Shown piece after piece: positions 1 through 10,175 of a DNA stretch of 22,202 bases; within the stretch, counting starts at the first letter, position 1, and the number at the start of each line of letters is the position of its first letter. This DNA is from Chara braunii (Eukaryota; Streptophyta; Charophyceae; Charales; Characeae), in NCBI GenBank assembly GCA_003427395.1, contig BFEA01000131.1:1538945-1561146 (forward strand), written 5' to 3'. The translations under genes were made by a program, and so were the position numbers. The notes under the pieces were generated by a model. It made no database searches. It saw only the letters and a list, made by a program, of their open reading frames with translations, and was not told where the DNA came from.

Positions 1-200
1 TTGTTGTGCGCCCGCGTGCGCTCTATTGCCATTTTGATCTGATGAGAGTTGTTGTGCGCCACTTGCACTTCACTGCCATTTTGGATCAGAGAAGAGTTAT
101 CGTGTGCACACGCGCAGGCCATTGCTATTTCGGATTTGTGGGAAGTTGCTCACGCGTATTTCATTACCACTCGAGTTCTTGAGGAACATTGCTGATCTTA
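1..200. repeat. Degenerate ~48-bp tandem repeat, cut by window edge
   Basis: Units begin near 1, 48, 96 and 145, each with GTTGTTGTGCGCC or a decayed form followed about 25 bases later by TTGCCATTTTGGAT or a variant. The period is 48-49 bp and identity falls quickly from unit to unit. The left edge is the window boundary, so the full length is unknown. The GTGCGC-rich motif is shared with the two arrays that follow, which suggests a common origin. No gene is visible. Confidence 0.6.
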
Positions 201-252
201 CCGTCACGCTCGTTCGGATCTGTTGAAGATGTTGGCCTATAGTCTGTGCCCT

Positions 253-600
253 AGTGCGCAGTCCATGAAGGACATTTATTGATTTGAAAGTTTTGTCTAT
301 GCGCCAGTGCGCATTCCATCAAGGACATTAGCTGATTTGGAAGTTTTGTCTGTGCGCCGGTGTGCATTCCATCAAGGACATTTGCTGATTTGAAAGTTCT
401 ATTTGTGCGTCAGTGCACATTCCATCAAGGATATTTGCTGCTTTAAAAACAGTGCGCCCGTGCGTATTCGATCAAGGACATTTGCTGATCAAAGATTGCG
501 CTGATGCTCATTCCAACAAGGACTTTTGCAGAATTGGGACTGTGCGCTAGTGTACATTCCATCGAGGACTTTTACAGATCTTGAAACTGTGGCCCTGTGC
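253..600. repeat. 53-bp tandem repeat decaying to 44-47 bp
   Basis: The marker AGTGCGCATTCCATCAAGGA (or a variant) recurs at 253, 306, 359, 412, 459, 503 and 549. The first four steps are exactly 53 bp. The later steps are 47, 44 and 46 bp, through deletions in the GATTTGAAAGTTTTGTC half of the unit. Units at the left are alike and units at the right are more diverged, so the array looks eroded at its right edge. Reading frames across it have no coding character. Confidence 0.8.
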
Positions 601-738
601 TATGCACGCTATTGGATTTGACACTAAGCGCCAACGCGCACCTTACCGATATTACCAATATTTGATCTGAGCGCCCATGTGCTCTTTGCTGCGGACGTTG
701 TCCGATTTCACACCGTGCGCTCCTCTGGTTGGCGGTTT

Positions 739-1562
739 GAGTGCACGCCCAAGCTCGGGCAGACCATTTGAGTGTGCACCTTGGCTCGGGCAGGCCATTT
801 GAGTGTGCGCTCAAGCTTGGGCAGGCCATTTGAGTGTGTGCCAAGGCTCGGGCAGGCTATTTAAGTGTGCTCCCAGGCTCAGGCAGGCCATTTGAGTGCG
901 CGCCCATGCTCCATATTGATGTCCAACTGCGCGCCCATGCGCGCCCATGCTTGATATTGATATTTGAGTGTGTGCCCTTGCGCGCCCATGCTTGGTATTG
1001 CTATTTGAGTGTGCGCCCATCCGCGCCCATGCTCGGTATTGATATCTGAGTGCGCACCCATGCGCGCTTATGCCTCGTATTGCTATTTGAGTGCGCGCCC
1101 ATGCGCACCCATGCTCGATCTTGATATTTGAGTGCGCGCCCTTGCGCGCCCATGCTTGGTATTGCTATTTGAGTACGCGCCCATGTGCGCCTATGCTCGG
1201 TATTGATATCTGAGTGCGCGCCCATGCGCGCCTATGCCTCGTATTGCTATTTGAGTGCGCACCCATGTGCGCCCGTGCTCGGTGTTGATATTTGAGTGCG
1301 CGCCCATACTCGCCCATGCTTGATATTGCTATTTAAGTGTGCGCCCATGCGCGCCCATGCTTGGTATTGATATTTGGGTGTCCACCCACGCGCGCCCACA
1401 CTTAGTACTGCTATCTGAGTGCGCGGCTATGCTTAGTATCATTATTTCAGTGCGAGCCTATGCGCACCCATGCTCGGGCAGGCTATTTTAGTGTGCGCCC
1501 AAGCTTTGGTTGTTGTTAGAGTGTGTGTCCAGGCTTGGGTTGATGTTTTAGTGCATGCTCAT
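739..1562. repeat. 31/41-bp satellite-like array with higher-order structure
   Basis: Unit starts marked by GAGTG fall at 739, 770, 801, 832, 863, 894 and 925 (31-bp steps), then 966, 1007, 1048, 1089, 1130, 1171, 1212, 1253, 1294, 1335, 1376 and 1417 (41-bp steps), then 1448, 1489, 1519 and 1549 (31, 41, 30, 30). The 41-mer equals the 31-mer plus a 10-bp internal duplication (GCGCGCCCAT). In the 41-mer section alternate units end in TTGCTATTT and TTGATATTT/TTGATATCT, an 82-bp dimer. The four units 966-1129 match 1130-1293 unit for unit, a 164-bp tetramer. Since 31 and 41 are not multiples of three, the short frames here shift every unit and are not genes. Confidence 0.9.
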
Positions 1563-1705
1563 GCCTATTGAGCTTGTGTTACTATGAGGTTTGAGCCCTG
1601 GGCTGATCATTGTTGGTCGTTTCCATGTTGATGCTATGTGTTCTCGATTGGGGTTGAATCTGGTCTGGGTCTGGTTCTGAGATTTTCTCTCTTTTGTATT
1701 CTCAG

Positions 1706-1807
1706 CTATTCTTAGCCAAAAGTCGGGTAATGACCCCAAAATTCTGATGATTTGAAAATCTCATATGGGATGCCGAGCTGGGTTCCTAGTTCATGTTGTT
1801 AAAAAAA
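1706..1807 (+). mobile_element. Short retroposon copy, type with TTAGCC..CGGGTAATG..CCCC
   Basis: CTATTCTTAGCC...GTCGGGTAATGACCCC, then TCATATGGGATGC, then a run of seven A at 1801-1807. The same order occurs at 10024-10175 (TTGTTCTTAGCC...GCGGGGTAATGGCCCC, TCCATATGGGACGC, poly A). The shared order ending in an A run points to a SINE-like poly(A) retroposon. No target-site duplication was found. The 5' limit is uncertain. Confidence 0.5.
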
Positions 1808-1815
1808 GACAGCAT

Positions 1816-1882
1816 GTATTCAAGGAACGATGGACCCAGTTTCCAGGAAGTGATGCTCCACACCAACAGATGGAGTTAAAAA
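1816..1882 (+). mobile_element. SINE-like 3' core, copy adjacent to the previous one
   Basis: GGAACGATGGACCCAG, TTCCAGGAAGTGATGCTCC and ACACCAACAGATGGAG are followed by a short A run. This matches the 3' core of the element at 11784-12127 (GGACGCTGGACCCG, TTCCAGCAGGTGACGCTCCC, CACCAATAGATGGAG). It sits directly after the A run of the previous copy, so two insertions are stacked here. Confidence 0.55.
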
Positions 1883-2792
1883 GGGGCGTTTTATTGGTTA
1901 TTAAGATTGCTGGCTTTTCGAGCAGGCCTGCGTATTGAACTTGGGTTCCTATGATGTCCTTGGTGGTCCATTCTTCGACTGATATCTTGGTCATCGATAA
2001 ATAGGTTGTAGACGTGCCAGTTGGCACTCAATCATGATGTAGACCAGTGATAAGTCTGGTTTTGGCGACCATATGAAACATGTTGAGTCAACACCGTAGG
2101 AGTTTGACATGGTTATGGACGACATGGGCTCGACGCCTATTTGTGGATCAAGCTCAATGGGCTTGTGTTTTACAACTATTCTTTAAATTAATAGCCTATC
2201 ATGTCACGTTCGGGAGACTCTGACGTGTCGCAATCTGCTTTGTCTCCTCTTCCTCTTCTTTTTTCTTTCCTCCTCCTTCTCCTCTTCTTCTTCTTCTTCT
2301 CGCTTCCTTTCCCTCTCCTTTGCTCTCTCCTTCGCTGGTTTGCACTCCCTTCTTTATTTGCATGTGTTGGTTGGCATGTGGGTTACATTGTGAGTAACTT
2401 GTTTAGGCCTCTGTAGGCTGGTGCTGATGTTGGTAATTTGACAGTTGTAATGACCAATGATTGATATTGTGAGATTTCGTACTTACCGCACATCAGTCGC
2501 GGGCCCTTGTCATATATGCGCCGCAACTTTTGGGGTCGGCCGACCGTTGATAAATCTCACTATGTTGTCGGCCTTCCAGTACATAACGTACGCCTATTTT
2601 TTGTTCATCACAAGAGCTTGCAATCAAGTGGTCGTGACTGCAAACCGTCTGGCCCAGCTGCAACCGATGAGCTTGGCGCATGTGCAATTTTGAAAGATTC
2701 GGCTCTGGCTGGGCCGGCCGGCCGCTAGGATAGCCCAGTTACGGCCCACAACCGGGTGGAAAACTCCTTAGGTGACCCGAACTAGGAACCCT
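1883..2792. other. No gene recognised; pyrimidine-rich tract inside
   Basis: About 900 bases without a supported gene. 2243-2335 is a strongly pyrimidine-rich strand (CTCCT, CTTCTTC repeats), which gives a spurious hydrophobic short frame. 2543-2557 (CGTTGATAAATCTCA) recurs near 4420 inside the duplicated block there. Nothing else identifiable was seen. Confidence 0.5.
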
Positions 2793-2887
2793 AATATATA
2801 CATTCATATATATACATACATATATATATACATACATATATATATACATACATATATACATACATACATATATATACATACATATAG
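2793..2887. repeat. TATA/CATA microsatellite
   Basis: Compound ATACAT/ATATAT low-complexity tract. The Tyr/Ile/His-rich frame through it is a repeat artefact. Confidence 0.9.
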
Positions 2888-3646
2888 ACAATATTCCTAT
2901 ATATCTAAGTTATTGTGCCCCATGCGCGAAAAATCCAAGCTGAAAGCATTGCCCGAGGTGGGTTGCGCACGAAGAAAGTCCAACCCACTTTTTCGTTGCC
3001 CAAGGTGCCCTGACGGGTGGACACACTGTATCCGATTGCAAATAGGGTTATCGACATTCAAAAGTTCTAACATGGGGCAAGCTTTTCGAGGATGGATCAG
3101 GCAGTGGCACAACCTTTGTAAGGCTGGGCAAGCTTGGTTTTAACTTCAGATTTCTGATTCCACTCCAACTTGTCAGGAATAAGGGCAGGAACGAGGTAGG
3201 GACTCGAGAGAGGTGACGGGGGACACTGTGGTAGGGAATGATGAAAGCGACCTTGGAATAGCGTTGGGTGGAATTGGGGCATTATAGGTGGGCATGGGTG
3301 GGCCTCGGCGGACCACAGGTGGTTGGTGTGCGGGTTCTGGCTGGATTGGATGTGGTTGAGCATTTTTCACATTCCCAGCTGGGTCGTGCGCTGGTGGGAA
3401 AATTTCCAAAACACAGTTTTAGGTTGGATGTAGTTTGAAAATTGTTTGAAGGCCAGAGGTTAGAGATTTTTTTGAAAAGAAAATCTGGTCCAGATCTAAT
3501 TTGTAAAAAATCCAGTTTTGCGAGTTGTGATAGGTAGACAAGCAATATTTGTCGCAGCACCAATATCAAATTCTTATTAAAATACGAAAAAAAAGTAGAA
3601 ACAGAAAAGGGTAATTAAAAAAAAAAGTCATTACAACGAAAATATG

Positions 3647-3648
<2 letters not shown>
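2888..3648. other. No gene recognised
   Basis: Unique-looking sequence with overlapping short frames on both strands, none with a recognisable motif or a clear coding signature. It becomes A-rich from about 3560 (several A runs) just before the TG tract. Confidence 0.5.

Positions 3649-3738
<90 letters not shown>
3649..3738. repeat. (TG)n microsatellite
   Basis: About 45 TG repeats with one TGCGTG interruption near 3686. Poly-Cys/Val or poly-Thr/His frames through it are artefacts. Confidence 0.97.
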
Positions 3739-3740
<2 letters not shown>

Positions 3741-3748
3741 AGAAAGGA

Positions 3749-3820
3749 ACACACACACACCATCAAACATACACAAACTTACACACATGACACAAAGAAA
3801 ACACACCCACACCCACACAT
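3749..3820. repeat. CA-rich tract following the TG tract
   Basis: ACACACACACAC followed by CA-rich sequence (ACACACATGACAC, ACACACCCACACCC). Placed 10 bases after the TG tract, it is partly complementary to it, so the two could fold back on each other. Confidence 0.8.
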
Positions 3821-4275
3821 ATTTTTTCTTTTCTTTTCTTTAATTTTCTAAAGGTATATGATAATATATACCCAATCGATAGATACATTGGATATAACCG
3901 TAAACAAATGGTGGGCAGGGGCGTTCTAAGCCACACATCGTGTAAACATGAAATTGGCATTGGAACTTCGTTTTCTCGGCTGATGTCAGGTGTACAGGGT
4001 GCATGAACACTAACCAACACAGTCTGAGTGGCGAATAAGTAGAAGGATCGAGAACCTCGATGGTATGAAGTTGGGGTGATGTTGGGAGGATGGTGATTTC
4101 ACCATGATATTAAAACTCACCTTCTTTTTTATTACGTTCCATGTGTGATTTCCGACTAACCAACACACAAAAAAAAAGTAAAAAAAAATTGTACGCCCCT
4201 CCGCCGTACGAGTAGCGTACACGTACGGATTCGCACGACCGTACATGTATGCGGTGATGTAGAGATCCCTACACA
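3821..4275. other. No gene recognised; CGTAC-rich patch
   Basis: No supported gene. Around 4205-4252 the dinucleotide-palindrome-rich motif CGTAC occurs four times in 50 bases, a composition also seen at 21148-21213. An A run lies near 4169-4189. Confidence 0.4.
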
Positions 4276-4480
4276 TAAATCGCATTGATGGCCAGCGTAT
4301 TGTTTACGATCTCTAAAAATCACAGTGAGGGGCTACTCATTGATGTATTTCTTCACCGTCGATGCTTTTCTTCACCGCCAATGTTTTTCGGCGCCGATGT
4401 TTTTCTTCATTGGTAGGTCGTTGATAAATCTCATCGATGACCAGCATTGTGTTTACGACCTTGAAAGTCGCCGTGAAGTG
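4276..4480. repeat. Direct repeat, two ~55-bp copies 149 bp apart
   Basis: TAAATCGCATTGATGGCCAG...TTGTTTACGATCT at 4276 and TAAATCTCATCGATGACCAG...TGTTTACGACCT at 4425 align over about 55 bases. The sequence between them holds shorter repeats of a CTTCACCGYCGATGTTTT type, about 16-19 bp each (4349-4415). Confidence 0.7.
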
Positions 4481-4718
4481 GATATACACGAGTTACTCAG
4501 AGGATTCTATGGGTTAGACCTTTGCTAGAGGGGGTGATTCACACACTGGCGAGCCGGGTAAGCTTGGGGGGCAGGAATAGGTCCACCTATGAGACTTGTA
4601 AAAGAAAGTCTATGTTTAGTGCTCGAAGTACACATACGCAGGACTCACATGACTATGCTTCAATCAAGGCCAGGCAGGGGAGGTTTGGCTTACTTGTATC
4701 CTCTGGAGTTCCTCAGGG

Positions 4719-5680
4719 TCAATCACAACCCCCTTGGTAGTGGATCCACCACCCTTGCGTCTCATCTCCGGAGCTTAGTTGCATGTTCGACATTGTCAGG
4801 GTACATAACCGGTCCATTAGTTGTTGGATCTCCAATATAGTTTTCAGAGCGGCATCCACCATTAGCATGAGATGGTCAATAAATAAGGAGCGAACTGGGA
4901 TTGAGTCATCATAAATGGAAGTTACCCATATTCTACGGAGCTCCTTATCTATTTGCAAGTTCACTGTACGAGTCTCCACGACTATAACAAATATAAAAGG
5001 TGTGATTGAGTTCCCCTGTCATACAGAGCTTTCCAGATGGATGGCACGGGCCAAACTACCTTTCAGTTGAACCCTTGTTGTAGCGCTTTGATGAAGGATT
5101 TTTATCCATCGTCTAAAGCATGGTCCAAAGTCCATCCTTTCTTGACGTTTGTCTAGGAAGACTCGGTCAATGTGATCATACACTTTTTCATAATCTAAGA
5201 AAATAGTGACAAGGTTGTGCTTAGCACCTCATTGGTCAGACGAATATTATCTTGTATTTTTGGCCCCTTGATGAAGCCTGTTTGTGGTGGGTGTATGATG
5301 TCCATTGTCCTCCATTACTCCCGCTGGATGGTTTGCCACCATCTTGTAGACCACAGATAAAATGGTGACCAAACAATATTTTTTATATTCATGATCTTAT
5401 CCTCCTTTTTATATAGTAGTGTAAAGATCCCTTGCCCTACAAATTGCCCCATTTGCCCTGTGATCCATACCACATGGTAGTAATTCATCAGTTCTTGCGA
5501 TAGGGAACTCCATATGATTTCCCTCAACTCCTTTGGGCGTCCGTCGATCCCGGGGTTCTTTTCCTCTCTTATTAACATGAAGGTTGACCATGCCTCCTCA
5601 TAGATGAGGGCCTCCCGCTGCCGCTTAGAGAGACGCTTCTACAATGGTGCTAGAAATTCATCAATCTCTCTGACCCTTTG
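4719..5680 (-). pseudogene. L1-like non-LTR retrotransposon reverse transcriptase remnant
   Basis: Read on the minus strand, this is the finger and palm part of an L1-type reverse transcriptase (copies RNA into DNA at the insertion site). In order: a linker around KRLSKRQREALIYEEAW, then KNPGIDGRPKE (the usual K.PG.DG.P.E), QGIFTLLYKKEDK..NIKN (LIYKKGD..DIKNWRP), then after a frame change GFIKGPKIQDNIRLTNEV, then motif A as FLDYEKVYDHID with its catalytic Asp near 5194, LHQSATTRVQLKG, and motif B reduced to stop-QGNSITP (the stop TGA at 5019-5021 stands where family members have Arg before QG). The second catalytic motif, normally FADD or YADD, reads FIDH at 4872-4883. At least two frameshifts and two in-frame stops (another near 5640) occur. 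The endonuclease domain and the C-terminal region are not recognisable. It is dead. The assignment to the family is by motif order from memory. Confidence 0.85.
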
Positions 5681-7181
5681 TTCGTGTGGCTTGTGTTGTA
5701 CATGGATGCAACGAAATTGCACACACAGTGTGGACATGCGCTACAACAACATGTGCAACTCATCCGACCTAAGCAAAAGATTCATATGATTGTTAGTGGG
5801 GCCCAAAAAACACCACAAAAACACACAGGTGTGCAAGACCGACTCGCAGTACAAAACCGCCACACACACCCACACACACACGACAACCGAGCATGTGTCG
5901 AAATGCGGGCCAACATCCATGTTAGAAACTTGTTGGGAAATTGTTGGAGGCCTGTAGAAAACCATGTTGGACTCATTGAGAAGGAATTGAAAATGTTGAG
6001 AAGTAGTTGAATACAGTTGAAGACCTGTTTTCAACAGTTTATCACAATCTTCGTGGACTGGTTAAGTTGGATATGAAATTGAAAACTTGTTGAAATTCGA
6101 CAACAATTTTTTTGTTGACATGAAGGTGCATGGGATTCGGCTCCACGCGGGCAAACATGGATCCTCCATGTTCTTTCCCTTGTTCGATTTTCACATGTGT
6201 CCACGCGGGGGACCATAGATCTTCCACCTTTTCTTTTTTTTCCTCGGTTGTTTTTTTTTCTTCTTTTGTTATTGTAATTTAATGTTAATCAATGGTTTGG
6301 TGCTACAATTGAGTGTCCGCGATAAATCAAGGTACCAGGGGTGAGGTTGTCAGCCTTACTAAACCGACCATTGTCGTCCGTTGATGGATGTTGCATCAGA
6401 CGACCATTGTACGCAGGACAACGGTTGTCGACGATATTGGACAGACTAGTGGCTGCTATAAATTGAGAGATGTCACTTGTCCCACACAAATGTCGAGGCC
6501 GTCGTTGAGGGGTGAGGGTGGAGTATCCGTTCAATGGTCGATGCAGATGCTCGCCGGTCGGAAGTGTGAATAGGGGAGTGGGGATACGCACGGGTTTGCA
6601 CCATACTTTTGTATCACGGGTGACACAGGAAGGTGGTGGCTAGTGACTACGGCGTGGTGGTAGGTGGGGGAAAACAAATGATATCGTCTTCACACTTAGG
6701 GGTCGTATATTCGGCCGATGGCTTGATGCACATCTTCTACGAGATGAAGCACCATCGTGGTCGGTATTCGTGGTGGCCATGACATGGCAGGAAGTGTGGT
6801 TCTATGAGTTGGATGTGGACGGAGACACGTGTCTCCGTCTCATTGTGGGATTTGTCTTCGCACGCGACACATTGCACAAGACTGTTGCCTTTGTGACGAA
6901 GGTGGGGACGACCATCCGCAATAGCTGGGAGGAAGGTGTGGACATGATGGACCTCCTATATCCAATTGCACAATGGAGTTTGATACCGTTGTGTATACAG
7001 TCCATGTGGAGCCATCACAGGAGGGTCGGGATGGCGTGCACAACCAGATCGGGATTGCAGGGGACGACCTGCACGGCGAGATTGGAATCTCAGAGGACAA
7101 CTTCTACTGAGGACCGCCATGTCTTGCCCTCATGTTGCGAGATTGATTGACGAGAGGAGGATTCCTTTGGCGCATGTCAGA

Positions 7182-7184
<3 letters not shown>
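5681..7184. other. No gene recognised; small repeats
   Basis: Open frames up to 126 codons (6770-7150, plus) carry no motif I know, and frames of that size occur on both strands, so I do not call them. CACA-rich patch at 5815-5884. A diffuse direct repeat at 6150-6178 and 6200-6228 (TCCACGCGGG..CATGGATCCTCC against TCCACGCGGG..CATAGATCTTCC). T-rich at 6232-6262. Confidence 0.45.
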
Positions 7185-7268
<84 letters not shown>

Positions 7269-7318
7269 NNNNNNNNNNNNNNNNNNNNNNNNNNNNNNNN
7301 NNNNNNNNNNNNNNNNNN

Positions 7319-7373
<55 letters not shown>
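7185..7373. repeat. (AG)n microsatellite spanning an assembly gap
   Basis: Uninterrupted AG repeats on both sides of a block of 50 N. The poly Arg-Glu or Ser-Leu frames are artefacts. The true length is unknown. Confidence 0.98.
7269..7318. other. Assembly gap, 50 N
   Basis: Exactly 50 undetermined bases inside the AG tract. A round number inside a microsatellite is typical of a placeholder, so the real distance may differ. Confidence 0.99.
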
Positions 7374-7374
<1 letters not shown>

Positions 7375-7885
7375 GCTAGTAGATCATATGTGGATGGTGG
7401 GTGCAATACGTTCTTGAGGGATGAGGGATATGTGACATCATGGAGCTGTTGTGTGCTACCAGTAATGTGTTCGTCCAGATTATCTTCGGATGTAGTTTTG
7501 TTTTAGGGTTGTCGATGGTTGGAGTGAAGGAAGGCGGCAATTAACCCTTCCTCTGCGTGCAGGGGGGGGGGAGCAATCAATGTTGTCACCTGCTCCTCAA
7601 CTTCGATGCATGCGAAGGCCACGCAGAGCATAGCACATATGGCGATAACTATTTGTTGTGCTGGGAGCCTGGGAGTTTTTATCGAAAATGTCGCCTGTCG
7701 TATGAACTGCCCATGTTGTGCACCTTGGTCTGCGTAGTGTTGTGGTAGGCGGTTGGTAGGACGCGGACGGAAAGGAGGAGCGTGTGCTTACATGGACCGA
7801 GAGGAGGATTGGAGGCGCTATCGAGTGCGTTGATTTCGGTTTTTGTATACATCTCTATCATCTGCCGCACTCTTGCTGATCACCA
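7374..7885. other. No gene recognised
   Basis: About 500 bases without a supported gene. A run of ten G lies near 7562-7571. Short frames only. Confidence 0.5.
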
Positions 7886-8620
7886 CCAGCACCAGCATCG
7901 GTGTCATTATCATTAGGGTGCTGCCCGTCGCCATCATCATCAATAGGGCCTAATTTGACATCATCATCACGGTAATGGTTTGCCATCATCATCCGGGCAT
8001 GGCTCGTCATCCCCATCATCAGCATCAGGGTAGTGCTCGTCATCATCATCAAGGCGTATGTCTTCACTCCTGTTCGGTGCTAATATCATCGCTATTATCA
8101 AGGAGCCGTGCATCAGGGGTGTTGCTCGTCACTCATTGTTGTATCACCATCGTCAAATCTCTCTCCATCATACGGCACGGTTGGCAAAGCTTGACGTCAT
8201 CATAGGGCGTTGATCATCATGATGATGATGATCATCATCTTAGGTTATCATCCAAGGTGATCGTCATCACACCATCATCATCTTGTAGTCATCATAGGGC
8301 GTTGTGCATCATCATCATCATCATCATTACTGACATCACCATCATCATCATCATCATCATCAGTGCGTCATCAATATCATCAACATCATCATCATTATCG
8401 ACAGCACCATCATCATCGCTATCATCATCATCATCATCATCATCTGTTTGTAATCATAGGGGCTATTGGTGCTGCTCTTTGGTATGATCAGCATCATCAA
8501 TCCGTTTTCATTCTCATCATTATCATCACCATCATCAGCTTGCTTTCATTAGATGTTGCTCTGCATCTGAGTTGGTTATCACCATTATTCTCATTATCAT
8601 TGTCTTCAGGGTGCTGTCCA
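7886..8620. repeat. (ATC)n-rich region with spaced GGGYGTTG motif
   Basis: Imperfect CAT/ATC trinucleotide repeats through the block, with longer pure runs at 8305-8330, 8339-8362 and 8409-8443. The array is punctuated by a recurring AGGGYGYTGYYCRTC-like segment near 7914, 8028, 8117, 8197, 8296 and 8608, so it is an old minisatellite of roughly 80-110 bp (one long interval) whose units are mostly ATC. His/Ser/Ile-rich and Met/Asp-rich frames through it are artefacts. Confidence 0.85.
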
Positions 8621-9120
8621 TCGTCATCAAACAAAATCCAGCAAAATCCAACCGAATGATATTTTTGTAAGTGTGTCATCAATAACTGTAGTCGCCATGA
8701 TCGGATTGTTCCCGGAGGGCTGAACGGTGGGAAGGGGGTGGGGGGAGCTCTATCCTGCAGGGGCATCGCAAGGTGGGGGGTGAATGTCTCAAACTGGGTA
8801 GGGGCGGAGTAGGGGATTGCCTTATTCTGGGGCAGGGGCTGTGTGTGGGTCAACATCAGTCCTTGAAGAGGCGGAAATGGGCAAGGGGCGGGGGGGCATG
8901 CTTTAGGTGGGAGCTGTGTGCTCCTACGGAAAGGGAGGGAGAGGATTGGTCCTATATTGGGACCGAGGGAGAGTGGGTGACTCTCCTTGACGGAGGCAGT
9001 GCAGGGCTGAGGGGGAAGGGGTAGGGGGAGGGAGGGGCGATCTCTCTCGAAGAAATCTATCATTCCGTTTACTGTAGGTTTCCATTTGGTTGCCTCTCGA
9101 GAAGGTTGTAGGAATAGGTG
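8621..9120. other. G-rich stretch, no gene recognised
   Basis: The plus strand carries many G runs (GGGGG near 8738, 8775, 8889, 9012). A 188-codon minus-strand frame (8497-9063) is Pro/Leu-rich, overlaps the ATC repeats and has no recognisable motif, so I treat it as compositional. Confidence 0.45.
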
Positions 9121-9124
9121 TTAT

Positions 9125-9880
9125 CTAGCAAGCCATTTGTGATCCTGCGAGGGGTGGTTGAAAAGTCGGTGGCCCTCGAAGACCGATGCTGGAGCAACGC
9201 TGGCCGGAGTTGGAGCCAAGTGGTGCAACTCTGTGACCTACCTTAGTGGGGGAGTGAGGCTTGGTAGAGAGCTCCGGGAGGCTGTTTGCGGGGGCAGTCC
9301 CAGTGGTCATCGGGGGTCGTAACTGGAGCAATGCTGGCCGGTGCTGGAGCAAGGTGGTGCAACTCTGTAACCTAACCTGATGGGAGCATGACGCCTGGAA
9401 GAGCTTCGGTTCGTGCTGAAATTAGCCGTGCTGGTGGTGGTTGTAGGTGGATTGAATACGTTTCACCTATCTGATTTGTGATGGGGAGGTTTTTTGACAC
9501 ACATATTCTATTGACTTGGTAGAGTCTGAATGGAAGAAAAAAAAAGTCAGTTGTTATTATGAATGTCTTAGGACTTTAGGGTTTCTTAGCAATCCATCTT
9601 AGGCGGTTTCGATGTTGTTATACTCAGTGATTTGTGGTCGTTCGATGCCAAAACGAGGCTGACCAGTGCTGGGGTGTTGCCCTGTAACATGCTGATGCAG
9701 GAGCGTGAGGCCTGGTAAAAAGATCTGGGGATGCTTTGGGGTGGGCATCCCAAGGGATGACCAAGGTTGCTGCTGGGATGACACTGGTCGGAGCTGGGGC
9801 GAGTTGTGTTGGCCTGTAACCCAGCAGGGTGGGGGCATGAGGCCTGGAAGAGCTCAGCAGGGAGTAAGCCGGTGTTGGGA
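9125..9880. repeat. Degenerate direct-repeat cluster, four copies
   Basis: A unit of the form CTGGAGCAA.GCTGGCCGG.G.TGGAGC..GTGGTGCAACTCTGTAACCT...GCATGAGGCCTGGAAGAGCT appears near 9188 and 9322 (134 bp apart, clear) and again, more diverged, near 9655 and 9775. The flank AGCAAGCCATTTGTGATC at 9128 is echoed by AGCAATCCATCTTAGGCG at 9588, so a larger unit of roughly 460 bp holding two subunits seems to have duplicated. No coding sense was found. Confidence 0.6.
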
Positions 9881-10023
9881 AGTCTTAGAAGGGTTTGTCA
9901 GGGAACCTGAGAGTAGTGAGCATTCGTAGGACCTTTGTGGCAGGTTATTGCATGAGTAATTCCCTAATAGGTCATTAGATACTCAGGATCCTCCCCATGT
10001 TTTTGAATCTCATCGTGTTCACA

Positions 10024-10175
10024 GATTGTTCTTAGCCGAAGCGGGGTAATGGCCCCGGTATGTCAAATGACCTCAAACGACCTCAAATGTTCTCAATGAT
10101 CTGTATAATTCCATATGGGACGCTGGGCACGTGCTCCCCACAAATAGACTGGAGCACTTGTTCAAAAAAAAAAAA
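10024..10175 (+). mobile_element. SINE-like retroposon with poly(A), abutting the transposase remnant
   Basis: GATTGTTCTTAGCC...GGGGTAATGGCCCC as at 1706, then CATATGGGACGCTGGGCACG, TGCTCCCCACAAATAGACTG, GAGC and a 12-A run at 10164-10175. The 3' half matches the core of the 11784-12127 element with a deletion of about 15 bases. The A run ends exactly where the reading of the transposase remnant on the opposite strand stops. I found no target-site duplication, so it may be an insertion followed by deletion rather than a simple insertion. Confidence 0.6.

Noticed and set aside
739-1562. CRISPR-like regular repeats
   Set aside because: The repeats are contiguous with no unique spacers, the period changes from 31 to 41, and the setting is eukaryotic.
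3566-3851. Poly Thr-His and Cys-Val frames
   Set aside because: Translation of the TG and CA microsatellites.
6770-7150. 126-codon plus-strand frame as a gene
   Set aside because: Opposite-strand frames of similar quality exist, no motif is recognised, and it ends just before the AG tract. I cannot support it from sequence alone.
8497-9063. 188-codon minus-strand open frame
   Set aside because: Pro-rich from a G-rich plus strand, ending in ATC repeats. No motif or homology signal visible.
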